Below, piece by piece: positions 1-8,376 of a DNA stretch of 64,000 bases. Position 1 is the first letter of the stretch; every line of letters begins with the position of its first letter. This stretch comes from Clostridiaceae bacterium Marseille-Q3526. Its GTDB lineage: Bacteria > Bacillota > Clostridia > Lachnospirales > Lachnospiraceae. The stretch is from contig JAGTTS010000008.1 of assembly GCA_018223375.1 (NCBI GenBank), positions 62,001 through 126,000 on the forward strand, written 5' to 3'. A program made the translations under genes and the position numbers. A model generated the notes under the pieces. That model did not search any database. It saw only the letters and a list, made by a program, of their open reading frames with translations, and was not told where the DNA came from.

Positions 1-4
1 AAAC

Positions 5-3000
5 ATGAGAAGAAATGACATTCACAAAGTAATGATTATTGGATCCGGTCCAATCATCATCGGACAGGCATGTGAGTTTGACTACTCTGGAACTCAGGCA
101 TGTAAGGCTCTTAAGAAGCTTGGCTATGAGATTGTGCTGGTAAATTCCAACCCGGCTACGATTATGACTGATCCGGAGACAGCAGACGTTACCTATATTG
201 AACCGCTGAATGTAGATCGTCTTGAGCAGATCATTGCAAAGGAGCGTCCGGATGCCCTTCTTCCGAACCTGGGAGGACAGTCAGGATTAAACCTGTGCTC
301 CGAGCTGGCGGCTGCAGGCGTTCTTGACAAATATAACGTACAGGTAATCGGCGTTCAGGTAGACGCTATCGAGCGCGGTGAGGACAGAGAAGAGTTCAAG
401 GAGACCATGGAAAGCCTTGGAATCGAGATGGCCAGAAGTGAGGTTGCCTACTCGGTAGACCAGGCTCTGGAGATTGCCGATAAGTTAGGCTATCCGGTTG
501 TGCTTCGTCCGGCCTATACCATGGGCGGCGAGGGCGGCGGCCTTGTATATAACGTAGAGGAGTTAAAGACTGTCTGCGCCAGAGGTCTTCAGGCAAGTAT
601 GGTAGGACAGGTTCTCGTCGAGGAGTCTATTCTGGGATGGGAAGAGCTGGAGTTAGAGGTTGTCCGTGACTCCAAGAACAACATGATCACAGTCTGCTTT
701 ATCGAGAACATCGACCCAGTCGGCGTTCACACAGGAGACTCCTTCTGTTCCGCACCGATGCTGACTATCTCCGAGGAGGTTCAGAAGCGTCTTCAGGAGA
801 AGTCCTACAAGATCGTAGAGGCTATCCAGGTTATCGGTGGAACCAACGTGCAGTGGGCTCACGATCCGAAGACAGACCGTGATATTGTCATTGAGATCAA
901 CCCGCGTACCTCCCGTTCCTCAGCCCTTGCTTCCAAGGCGACAGGTTTCCCAATCGCCCTTGTATCCGCTATGCTGGCTACAGGCATGACACTGGACGAG
1001 ATTCCATGCGGAAAGTACGGTACCCTCGATAAGTACGTTCCGTCCGGCGATTACATTGTTATCAAGTTCGCGCGCTGGGCATTTGAGAAATTCAAAGGTT
1101 CCCAAGATAAATTAGGCACACAGATGAAGGCTGTAGGCGAGGTTATGAGTATCGGAAAGACCTACAAGGAAGCCCTTCAGAAGGCAATCCGAAGCCTGGA
1201 GAGAGGCCGCTACGGCTTAGGCCACGCAGGCTTCGAAGGAAAGAGCAAGAAGGAGCTGCTCTCCATGCTCCACACAGTTTCCAGCGAGCGCCAGTTCATC
1301 ATGTATGAGGCCTTAAGAAAGGGCGCTACAGTGGAGGAACTTCATAATCTGACACAGATTAAGAGCTATTTCATTGCCCAGATGAAGGAATTAGTGGAGG
1401 AAGAGGAAGCTCTTCTCAAGTATAAGGGACAGGTTCCTCCGGTTGAGGTACTGCGTCAGGCCAAGTTAGACGGCTTTGCTGATAAATATTTAAGCGAGCT
1501 TCTGGAGATTTCCGAGGAGGCAGTCCGCGATGCCAGAACAGAGGCAGGCATTGAGGAAGGCTGGGAAGGCGTACACGTAAGCTCAACAGAGGATTCTGCA
1601 TACTACTATTCCAGCTACCACATTAAGGACGAGAGCCCGTGTACAGACAATAAGAAGATTATGATTCTCGGCGGCGGCCCGAACCGTATCGGCCAGGGTA
1701 TCGAGTTTGACTACTGCTGCGTACACGCTGCAGTAGCCCTGAAGGAGCTGGGATTTGAGACCATTATCGTAAACTGCAACCCGGAGACAGTATCTACAGA
1801 CTACGATACCTCCGACAAGCTGTATTTTGAGCCGCTGACACTGGAGGATGTATTAAGCATCTACCATAAGGAAAAACCGCTTGGCGTGATTGCTCAGTTC
1901 GGCGGACAGACTCCGTTAAATCTGGCAGCTGATCTTAAGAAATACGGCGTAAACATCCTTGGAACAACTCCGGAGACTATCGACATGGCAGAGGACAGAG
2001 ACTTATTCCGCGAGATGATGGATAAGTTAAACATTCCGATGCCTGAGTCAGGTATGGCTGTCAATGTAGACGAGGCTCTTGCCATTGCCAACAAGATTGG
2101 ATACCCGGTTATGGTTCGTCCTTCCTACGTATTAGGCGGACGCGGTATGGAGGTTGTTCATGATGATAACGCGCTGTCCTTCTATATGCAGCAGGCAGTA
2201 GGCGTGACACCGGATCGCCCGATTCTGATTGACCGTTTCCTTCACCATGCGACCGAGTGTGAGGCAGATGCTATCAGCGACGGCGAGAACGTATTCGTTC
2301 CGGCTGTTATGGAGCACATCGAGCTGGCAGGAATCCACTCCGGAGACTCTGCATGTATCCTTCCGTCCAGAAATCTGACTCTCGACCAGGTAGAGACAAT
2401 CAAGGATTACACCAGCAGAATCGCGAAGGAGATGCACGTAGTAGGTCTGATGAACATGCAGTACGCTATCGAGGACGGCGAGGTTTACGTGCTGGAGGCA
2501 AACCCGAGAGCATCCAGAACTGTGCCGCTCGTATCCAAGGTATGCAACATCAAGATGGTTAAGCTGGCTACAGACATTATGACTTCCTACCTGACAGGAC
2601 GTCCTTCACCGGTTCCGGAGTTAAAGGAGAAGAAAATTCCTCACTACGGTGTGAAGATGCCTGTATTCCCGTTCAAGATGTTCCCAGAGGTTGACCCGGT
2701 ATTAGGACCGGAGATGCGCTCCACAGGAGAGGTTCTGGGCATGTCCGCCAACGTAGGAGAGGCTATCTACAAGGCGCAGGAGGCGACTCAGACAAGACTT
2801 CCAGCTAAGGGAACCGTTCTGTTAAGCGTCAACGACAAGGACAAGGCAGAGCTCATCGAGGTAGCCAACGGCTTCCACGAGTGCGGCTTCGAGCTGATGG
2901 GAACAGGAAGAACCTGCGACATTATGGTAGCTGCAGGACTTCCGGCCAAGAAGGTAGCTAAGATTGACGAGGGCCGTCCGAACATCCTGGATAAGATTAC

Positions 3001-3220
3001 AAACAGAGAGGTAGACATCATTATCAATACTCCTCTGGACAGAAAGGGTATGGGCGACGACAGCTACATCAGAAAGGCAGCTGTTAAGGGCAAGATTCCT
3101 TACTTTACAAACATGGCGGCAGCCAAGGCTACGGTTCAGGCTCTTAGAACCATTAAGAAAAACGGCCATCTGGGCGTGAAATCCTTACAGGAATTCCACA
3201 GCGAGATCAGAGAGCAGTAA
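5..3220 (+). CDS. carB: Carbamoyl-phosphate synthase large subunit
   Basis: Makes carbamoyl phosphate from bicarbonate, ATP and ammonia supplied by the CarA glutaminase subunit, for pyrimidine and arginine synthesis in the cytoplasm. The 1071 residues match the usual length of about 1070. Two homologous ATP-grasp halves are visible: each begins with a GSGP/GGGPNRIGQ-type loop (residues about 12 and 555) and carries an RPAYTMGG or RPSYVLGG segment. A C-terminal MGS-like allosteric domain follows (about 930-1071). The start lies 5 bases into the window, so its ribosome binding site and any carA partner upstream cannot be seen. A strong terminator follows directly. Confidence 0.97.
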   Translation: MRRNDIHKVMIIGSGPIIIGQACEFDYSGTQACKALKKLGYEIVLVNSNPATIMTDPETADVTYIEPLNVDRLEQIIAKERPDALLPNLGGQSGLNLCSELAAAGVLDKYNVQVIGVQVDAIERGEDREEFKETMESLGIEMARSEVAYSVDQALEIADKLGYPVVLRPAYTMGGEGGGLVYNVEELKTVCARGLQASMVGQVLVEESILGWEELELEVVRDSKNNMITVCFIENIDPVGVHTGDSFCSAPMLTISEEVQKRLQEKSYKIVEAIQVIGGTNVQWAHDPKTDRDIVIEINPRTSRSSALASKATGFPIALVSAMLATGMTLDEIPCGKYGTLDKYVPSGDYIVIKFARWAFEKFKGSQDKLGTQMKAVGEVMSIGKTYKEALQKAIRSLERGRYGLGHAGFEGKSKKELLSMLHTVSSERQFIMYEALRKGATVEELHNLTQIKSYFIAQMKELVEEEEALLKYKGQVPPVEVLRQAKLDGFADKYLSELLEISEEAVRDARTEAGIEEGWEGVHVSSTEDSAYYYSSYHIKDESPCTDNKKIMILGGGPNRIGQGIEFDYCCVHAAVALKELGFETIIVNCNPETVSTDYDTSDKLYFEPLTLEDVLSIYHKEKPLGVIAQFGGQTPLNLAADLKKYGVNILGTTPETIDMAEDRDLFREMMDKLNIPMPESGMAVNVDEALAIANKIGYPVMVRPSYVLGGRGMEVVHDDNALSFYMQQAVGVTPDRPILIDRFLHHATECEADAISDGENVFVPAVMEHIELAGIHSGDSACILPSRNLTLDQVETIKDYTSRIAKEMHVVGLMNMQYAIEDGEVYVLEANPRASRTVPLVSKVCNIKMVKLATDIMTSYLTGRPSPVPELKEKKIPHYGVKMPVFPFKMFPEVDPVLGPEMRSTGEVLGMSANVGEAIYKAQEATQTRLPAKGTVLLSVNDKDKAELIEVANGFHECGFELMGTGRTCDIMVAAGLPAKKVAKIDEGRPNILDKITNREVDIIINTPLDRKGMGDDSYIRKAAVKGKIPYFTNMAAAKATVQALRTIKKNGHLGVKSLQEFHSEIREQ

Positions 3221-3237
3221 TCTTAAATATAAAAAAA

Positions 3238-3282
3238 CAGGTTCCGGCAGAGAAGAAATTCTTTGCCGGAACCTGTTTTTTT
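3238..3282 (+). terminator. Intrinsic terminator after carB
   Basis: A 15-bp stem (CAGGTTCCGGCAGAG with CTTTGCCGGAACCTG, one G-U pair) around an 8-nt loop is followed by seven T. An A tract precedes the stem, so it could also act on the other strand. Confidence 0.93.
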
Positions 3283-3310
3283 GCTCTCTGGAATACATAA
3301 TTTGCTGATT

Positions 3311-3341
3311 TGAAACTTTTCGCGGCAGAAAACAGTCTAAT
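3311..3341 (+). promoter_or_regulatory. Candidate ECF (SigV-type) autoregulatory promoter
   Basis: TGAAACTTTT at 3311-3320 and GTCTAAT at 3335-3341 are spaced as in ECF sigma promoters of the SigV/ECF30 kind (TGAAAC about 16-18 nt before CGTCTAAT or CGTA). It lies about 90 bp upstream of the sigma factor gene, the usual place for autoregulation. The first C of the -10 box is A here. Confidence 0.6.
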
Positions 3342-3428
3342 AAATAGAATGAAATAAGAACACTGCAGTGACGGAAAGGAGCGCAGGAAAATGAGTGTAG
3401 TGGCTGGGCTGCAGACAGAGAGGTACCC

Positions 3429-3920
3429 ATGAAAGAGACATTATATGAAACGCTGATCAGCTGCATCACTGAAAATCAAAACCGTTTTTACCGGGTGGCA
3501 TACAGCTATGTTAAAAATGAAGAAGACGCCCTGGATGCAGTTCAGAACACAGTCTGCAAGGCATTGGAGTCCTACAGAAATCTAAAAAACGCGGAAGCCG
3601 TCCGGACGTGGTTTTACAGAATTTTAATTAACGAAAGTATTGACATTATGAGGCAGAGAAAGAAATTTCTGCTGTCAGAAGATTATCCCGGCGCAGAAGA
3701 AATATACGAGGAGCGGGGATATGAACCAGAAGAAGAGATAGCCAGAGAGCTGGAGGATTTAGAGGAAGGTACGCAGCAAATCATAAAACTCAGATTTTTT
3801 GAAGAATTGTCGTTAAAGGAAATTTCGGAGATTACAGGAATCGATTTGAGCACAGTCAAGACGAAGCTTTACAGAGGCCTTAAAAGCTTAAAGGAATCGA
3901 TCCAGGAGGTGGACGAATGA
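3429..3920 (+). CDS. sigV: ECF RNA polymerase sigma factor (SigV-like)
   Basis: Alternative sigma factor of 163 residues, usual for the ECF class. Region 2 is visible at about residues 20-80 (VAYSYVKNEEDALDAVQN, then a WFYRILINESIDIMR helix). Region 4 with the helix-turn-helix is at about 115-158 (LSLKEISEITGIDLSTVKTK). The start is preceded by GAGAGG with good spacing. The stop overlaps the start of the next gene by 4 bases (ATGA), typical of sigma/anti-sigma translational coupling. The downstream RsiV-like partner suggests a cell-envelope stress or lysozyme response; the SigV name is by analogy with B. subtilis. Confidence 0.85.
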   Translation: MKETLYETLISCITENQNRFYRVAYSYVKNEEDALDAVQNTVCKALESYRNLKNAEAVRTWFYRILINESIDIMRQRKKFLLSEDYPGAEEIYEERGYEPEEEIARELEDLEEGTQQIIKLRFFEELSLKEISEITGIDLSTVKTKLYRGLKSLKESIQEVDE

Positions 3921-4768
3921 GCCGGTTAGAAGATATGAAGAAAGATTATGAGAATGTAAAGATTCCTGACGAGCTGAATATCAGAATCGAAAAGGAGATA
4001 GCGAAGTCCAGAGCCAGAGAAAAGATGATTCAGCTGAGCCACAGAAAGAGGCGGTTCAGGAACACGGCAGCAGCCGCTGCGGCCGTATGCGTGGTTTTTA
4101 CCACAGCGTTAAATACCAGTACCGCTTTTGCTGAGGAGGCTGCGCAGTTTCCGGTGATTGGAACGCTGGCCAGGGTACTGACATTCAGAAACTATGAGGC
4201 GGAGAAGAATGGAATCGGAATCGCGGTGGAGGTTCCAACCATCGACATGATTCAGACAGAGACAGGAATCCAGGTGGATGAAGTCAACCAGCAGATTTAT
4301 GATCTCTGCAGACAATATGCAGACGAGTACAGAAAAGCGTTTCTTGATACAGGCGGGACGGAAGAAGAGTGGGAAGCCCACAAAATACAGATTAACGTAG
4401 GCTATGAGATTAAATCACAGACGGATCAGTACCTTTCCTTCATCGTACGGGGAAGGGAGAGCTGGACCACCGCCTATAGCGAGTCTAGGTATTACAATAT
4501 CGACGTGAACACAGGAAAGAGAGTAACTCTTGCCGATTTCTTCGGAAAAGATTATGTGGAAGCTGTCAATACAGACATCAGAGAGCAGATTGCTCAGAGA
4601 AAAGAAGCGGGAGAGGTTTTCTGGACAGAGGAGGAAGGCGGATTTTCCGGAATCACAGAGGATGCAAAATTCTATGTCAACGAAGCCGGAAATCCTGTCA
4701 TTGCCTTTGAAAGATATGAAATCGCGCCCGGTTCGTCCGGAGAGATAGAATTTGAAATTCAACCGTAA
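3917..4768 (+). CDS. rsiV: RsiV-like anti-sigma factor (DUF3298 domain)
   Basis: Probable membrane anti-sigma factor of 283 residues holding the ECF sigma factor encoded just upstream. Residues 1-45 are charged and cytoplasmic. One hydrophobic segment follows at about 48-70, and an extracellular part of about 210 residues ends in a DUF3298-type region (around YYNIDVNTGKRVTLADFFG). RsiV of Bacillus has this architecture and binds lysozyme, which triggers its proteolysis; a similar signal here is inference. An AGGAGG site lies inside the end of the sigma gene. The pair is followed by a small lipoprotein gene that may be in the same operon. Confidence 0.8.
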   Translation: MSRLEDMKKDYENVKIPDELNIRIEKEIAKSRAREKMIQLSHRKRRFRNTAAAAAAVCVVFTTALNTSTAFAEEAAQFPVIGTLARVLTFRNYEAEKNGIGIAVEVPTIDMIQTETGIQVDEVNQQIYDLCRQYADEYRKAFLDTGGTEEEWEAHKIQINVGYEIKSQTDQYLSFIVRGRESWTTAYSESRYYNIDVNTGKRVTLADFFGKDYVEAVNTDIREQIAQRKEAGEVFWTEEEGGFSGITEDAKFYVNEAGNPVIAFERYEIAPGSSGEIEFEIQP

Positions 4769-4803
4769 ATGGCAGAAAAATAAAGAAAATGGAGGAAAAT
4801 ATT

Positions 4804-5280
4804 ATGAAAAAAACAAACCTTACTTTAGCGGCGCTGCTGGTATCAATCGCGGCGGCATCATTTGCAGTGACAGGCTGCGGCAAAAATGAGAAGGCAGAGG
4901 AGACCACAGCATCCGAGACGCTTGAGACATCCAGCGGATATGAGGACAATTTCGCTGTGGACAGCAGGGCGGCCGCTGAGTTTGCAGATAAGATTAAAGA
5001 GGCAGTAGCGGCTGAGGATCTGGAAGCGCTGGCCGATCTGACGGCATTTCCCGTCTATGTGGACATTGAAAATGCAAATGACGTGAAGACAAGAGAGGAC
5101 TTTCTTGCTCTGGGAGCCGAAGCGATCTTTACAGAGGAGCTTAAAAAGTCAGCTGCCAATGCCGATACAGAAAATATGCAGCCCAGCATGGCAGGATTTT
5201 CCGTTTCTGACGGAGGTTCAGCCAACATCAACTTCGGCGTGAGAGACGGCGTTCTGGCAGTGAACGGAATTAATTACTAA
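4804..5280 (+). CDS. Small secreted lipoprotein, unknown function
   Basis: Predicted lipoprotein of 158 residues. The N-terminus has two lysines, a hydrophobic stretch and a lipobox ending VTGC, so Cys25 should be lipidated. A Glu/Thr/Ser-rich linker (about 30-55) leads to a small domain (about 58-158) that I do not recognise beyond resembling small helical-plus-sheet extracellular modules. ATG at 4804 is preferred over ATG at 4789 because GGAGG at 4790-4794 is placed correctly for it. It sits 35 bases after the anti-sigma gene, so it is probably part of the same stress operon. Confidence 0.75.
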   Translation: MKKTNLTLAALLVSIAAASFAVTGCGKNEKAEETTASETLETSSGYEDNFAVDSRAAAEFADKIKEAVAAEDLEALADLTAFPVYVDIENANDVKTREDFLALGAEAIFTEELKKSAANADTENMQPSMAGFSVSDGGSANINFGVRDGVLAVNGINY

Positions 5281-5365
5281 AGAAGAGCTTAAAGGTTTTA
5301 TCAATAATAAAAAATGTTTATAGAAAAAATCAATTGACACTTCCAGGAAGCGGGGCCTGGGATAA

Positions 5366-5395
5366 TTGACAGGGCAGAAGGGACAGCCGTATAAT
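5366..5395 (+). promoter_or_regulatory. Sigma-A promoter of yedF
   Basis: TTGACA at 5366-5371 and TATAAT at 5390-5395 are both perfect, with 18 bp between. Transcription would start close to the long hairpin described next. Confidence 0.8.
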
Positions 5396-5442
5396 AGCGT
5401 CAGTATACAAGAGACTTGGAACGTCTCCTGTACACTGGCGCT
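5396..5442. other. Long leader hairpin/palindrome before yedF
   Basis: Two 20-nt arms (5396-5415 and 5423-5442) around a 7-nt loop pair at 18 positions, with two A-C mismatches and one G-U. It begins where the yedF transcript should begin. The bases after it are A-rich, not T-rich, so it is not a terminator on the plus strand. It could be an operator, a protective 5' stem or a regulatory leader. Confidence 0.7.
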
Positions 5443-5482
5443 AAAAAAATGAGCAAAATGAATACACAGGAGGCACAGACGG

Positions 5483-6115
5483 ATGAAGCAGCTTGATATG
5501 AGAGGAAAGGCATGTCCCATGCCGGTAATTGAGACAAAAAAACTGTTGGAGGAACTGAACCGGGCAGAGGCGGTGACCGTGCTGGTTGACAACGAAATCG
5601 CAGTCCAGAATTTGACAAAGCTGGCAGGGCATGAGGGAATGGACGTGTCAAGTGACAAACATTCTGACAAGGAGTTTGCTGTTGTGTTCACACCGGCAGA
5701 GGGAGGCTCTGCAGAAGCTCAGAGCACAGAGGGACAGGAGACGGCGCAGGAGGACCTGATCGTGGAAAATCACATTGCGAAGGGAAGAGTAGTTGTCATT
5801 GCTTCCGACAAGATGGGAGAGCCGGAGGAGGAGCTTGGAAAGATTCTGATTAAAGGATTTATCTACGCTCTGAGCCGTCAGGACGCGCTCCCTGAAACAA
5901 TCCTGTTTTACAATGGAGGAGCGAAACTGACAGCAGAGGGAAGCGAGTCCGTGGAGGACTTAAAGTACATGGCAGAACAGGGCGTTGAGATTCTGACCTG
6001 TGGAACCTGCTTAAAGCATCTGGGGCTGGAGGACAAGCTTCAGGTAGGAGCTGTTTCCAATATGTACGAGATTGCGGAGAAGATGACAGAGGCAGGACAG
6101 CTGATAAGACCATAG
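5483..6115 (+). CDS. yedF: Selenium metabolism protein YedF (TusA + DsrE-like domains)
   Basis: Two-domain protein of 210 residues. The N-terminus is a TusA/SirA sulfur-carrier domain with the conserved ACPMP motif (Cys11). The C-terminus (about 95-210) is a DsrE-like domain with a CGTC motif in LTCGTCLKHLGL. This matches the YedF family that co-occurs with selenium utilisation; a role as selenium or sulfur carrier is inferred. GGAGG precedes the start. It is transcribed from its own consensus promoter with a hairpin leader and ends at a strong terminator, so it is separate from the grd operon that follows. Confidence 0.88.
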   Translation: MKQLDMRGKACPMPVIETKKLLEELNRAEAVTVLVDNEIAVQNLTKLAGHEGMDVSSDKHSDKEFAVVFTPAEGGSAEAQSTEGQETAQEDLIVENHIAKGRVVVIASDKMGEPEEELGKILIKGFIYALSRQDALPETILFYNGGAKLTAEGSESVEDLKYMAEQGVEILTCGTCLKHLGLEDKLQVGAVSNMYEIAEKMTEAGQLIRP

Positions 6116-6127
6116 AAGACAGGAAGC

Positions 6128-6187
6128 GGAGGCGGCATCTGGACGGCGGGAGACAAAAAACTGCCGGACAGAGTCCGCCTCCTTTTT
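6128..6187 (+). terminator. Intrinsic terminator after yedF
   Basis: GGAGGCGG at 6128-6135 pairs with CCGCCTCC at 6175-6182, followed by TTTTT and another T run. Confidence 0.85.
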
Positions 6188-6347
6188 GTGCCTTTTTTTG
6201 AAGATAACAGGGAAAGAGAAGTTTTCTGTCATATTTTGTTGTATGGAAAGTAAAAAATATACAAAAAATCACTTTATTATTCGTGCGTTTTGACGTATAA
6301 TAAAAAAGCGGGGTATCCGCCGAATGAAAGACAACAGGAGAAAAGAC

Positions 6348-6731
6348 ATGTATCTGTTAGTTACGAACAACGGCCTGTGTTTTGAGAAGTATCAGAACCG
6401 GGTAAAGGTAGATTATCTGGAGGATGGATCCTACCTGGACGTGCTGGTGAAAGTCAGGGATTACGTACAGAAGGGATACAGAATTGAGACTCATCCCATG
6501 GCGGGAAGCATTAAGCCCAATCAGACCCCGTTTCGAACGGTTCTGGTTTCCGATGAAAAGATGGATGGAAACGAGATGATTGAAAACGAGCTGATGATTG
6601 AGGATGCAGTGCTTATGACAAGGAAGTTTCTCAGCGATCATCCAGTCAGAAACTGGGAGAAATCCATTGTCAGAGATTTTGGACAGGTGGATTTGGAACT
6701 GATCAGCGGAGCCATTGACAGGATTGTTTAA
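6348..6731 (+). CDS. grdX: GrdX family protein
   Basis: Small protein of 127 residues of the GrdX family, found at the head of glycine reductase operons; its biochemical role is not established. No signal peptide or membrane segment is visible. ATG at 6348 is chosen over the in-frame ATG at 6324 because AGGAG at 6336-6340 is well placed for it and the upstream ATG has none. A weak promoter with TATAAT at 6296-6301 lies just upstream. The 355 bp between grdX and grdE hold a separate sigma-54 promoter, so grdX may be made independently of the enzyme genes. Confidence 0.8.
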   Translation: MYLLVTNNGLCFEKYQNRVKVDYLEDGSYLDVLVKVRDYVQKGYRIETHPMAGSIKPNQTPFRTVLVSDEKMDGNEMIENELMIEDAVLMTRKFLSDHPVRNWEKSIVRDFGQVDLELISGAIDRIV

Positions 6732-6773
6732 AAAAGCTGATATTCCGGAAATTGCCAGAGAAATCTCGGAAAT

Positions 6774-6841
6774 TGTCATCTGAGTGACGATAAATGTCAA
6801 AAAGGTGACATTGAAGATGGCAAAATTGCCAAATTTGCCAG
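6774..6841 (+). promoter_or_regulatory. Candidate upstream activator sites of the grd operon
   Basis: Two dyads of the form TGTCA-N6-TGACR lie at 6774-6789 and 6795-6810, exactly 21 bp apart (two helical turns). Next come the perfect palindrome GGCAAAATTGCC (6819-6830) and the direct repeat TTGCCAAATTTGCCAG (6826-6841). They sit about 160-230 bp upstream of the sigma-54 promoter, the normal range for enhancer-binding proteins. The TTGCCA-N2-TTTGCCAG element recurs upstream of the NhaC-type gene. I see no gene in 6732-7086. Confidence 0.6.
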
Positions 6842-7002
6842 TGAAAATGCCTGAAACACCGTTTTGAAATGGCAGGAATCTCCTCGGGGAAACGGCACAT
6901 AAAAAAATTGTGTGGAGGAGATTTGAAAAAAGCTAGTAAAATCAAAGGGTTTTACCAGGGAAAATGATATTTTTTTACCGCTTCCACAATATTTGAAAAA
7001 TA

Positions 7003-7018
7003 TGGCATACTACTTGCT
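7003..7018 (+). promoter_or_regulatory. Sigma-54 promoter of grdE
   Basis: TGGCATACTACTTGCT fits the -24/-12 consensus (TGGCAC-N5-TTGCW): GG at 7004-7005 and GC at 7016-7017 with 10 bp between. It is about 70 bp before the grdE start. Confidence 0.78.
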
Positions 7019-7086
7019 ATATTTATAAAGCGAAGAGTAAATCTTCTGCCGCAAATACAAAAATAAGAAAAGGAGGTCAGGCATTC

Positions 7087-8367
7087 ATGAAACTTGAGTT
7101 AGGTATTATTCCTGTAAAAGACATCCAGTTTGGTCCGGAGTCCAAAGTGGAGAATGGAGTTATCTATGTGAATGCAGATGAGTTAAGGGCTCTTCTTCTT
7201 GAGGATGAGAACCTGAAATCTGTAGAGTTTGACATCGCTAGACCAGGCGAGAGCGTTCGCATTATGCCTGTAAAGGATGTTATTGAGCCACGAGTAAAGG
7301 TAAGCGGAGAGGGAGCTATGTTCCCTGGTATGATTTCCAAGGTTGCTACTGTTGGAAGCGGAAGAACTAACGTACTCCGCGGATCCGCAGTTGTTACAAC
7401 AGGAAAGATCGTTGGTTTCCAGGAGGGAATCATCGACATGTGCGGAACTGGAGCTGAGTACACACCATTCTCCAAGTTAAACAACCTGGTTGTTATCTGC
7501 GAGCCGGTTGACGATATCCAGAAGCACGCTCACGAGAAAGCAGTCCGCATGGCAGGCTTAAAGGCAGCTGACTACATCGGAAAGCTGGCTAAGGAGATCG
7601 AGGCTGAGGAGATTGAGACATACGAGACAGAGACAGTGAAGGAGGGACTTGAGAAGTACCCGAACCTTCCTAGAGTCGCTTATGTGTTAATGCTTCAGAG
7701 CCAGGGACTGATGCACGATACTTACGTATATGGCGTTGATATGAAGCAGTCTCTGCCGACAATCATTAACCCGACTGAGACAATGGACGGAGCTATCTTA
7801 AGCGGTAACTGCGTATCCGCATGTGATAAGAATACATCCTACCACCACTTAAATAACCCGGTTATCAAATCCTTATTTGATCAGCACGGAAAGACATTAA
7901 ACTTCGTAGGCGTTATCATCACAAACGAGAACGTGTACCTGGCAGACAAGATGCGTTCCTCTGACTGGACTTCCAAGCTCTGCAAGTGGTTAGATGTTGA
8001 CGGCGCTATCGTTTCCCAGGAGGGATTCGGAAACCCGGATACAGACCTTATCATGAACTGCAAGAAGATCGAGGGCCAGGGCGTTAAGACTGTTATCATC
8101 ACAGACGAGTACGCAGGACGCGACGGCGCTTCCCAGTCCTTAGCAGATGCAGATGCAGCAGCAGACGCAGTTGTTACAGGCGGAAACGCAAACATGGTAA
8201 TCACTCTGGAGCCGAAGGACAAAGTTATCGGATATCCGGAAGTTGCAGATATTATTGCCGGAGGTTTCGACGGAAGCTTACAGGCAGACGGATCCATCGT
8301 AGCAGAGCTTCAGGTTATCACCGGAGCTACAAACGAGATGGGCTTCAATAAGTTAAGCGCCAGATAG
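7087..8367 (+). CDS. grdE: Glycine reductase protein B proprotein GrdE
   Basis: Precursor of the two non-selenium subunits of substrate-binding protein B of glycine reductase. The family cleaves itself before a cysteine to leave a pyruvoyl group that binds the glycine amine. Here Cys242 in the segment GNCVSACDKNTSYHHLNN is at the expected place, so processing would give chains of 241 and 185 residues. The total of 426 residues is typical. AGGAGG precedes the start and the sigma-54 promoter lies about 70 bp upstream. It begins the block that encodes the complex, 9 bases ahead of grdB. Confidence 0.95.
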   Translation: MKLELGIIPVKDIQFGPESKVENGVIYVNADELRALLLEDENLKSVEFDIARPGESVRIMPVKDVIEPRVKVSGEGAMFPGMISKVATVGSGRTNVLRGSAVVTTGKIVGFQEGIIDMCGTGAEYTPFSKLNNLVVICEPVDDIQKHAHEKAVRMAGLKAADYIGKLAKEIEAEEIETYETETVKEGLEKYPNLPRVAYVLMLQSQGLMHDTYVYGVDMKQSLPTIINPTETMDGAILSGNCVSACDKNTSYHHLNNPVIKSLFDQHGKTLNFVGVIITNENVYLADKMRSSDWTSKLCKWLDVDGAIVSQEGFGNPDTDLIMNCKKIEGQGVKTVIITDEYAGRDGASQSLADADAAADAVVTGGNANMVITLEPKDKVIGYPEVADIIAGGFDGSLQADGSIVAELQVITGATNEMGFNKLSAR

Positions 8368-8376
8368 GAGGAAATC

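Noticed and set aside
5334..5366. TTGACA at 5334 with GATAAT at 5361 as the yedF promoter
   Set aside because: The 21-bp spacing is too long; the overlapping TTGACA-18-TATAAT at 5366-5395 is far better.
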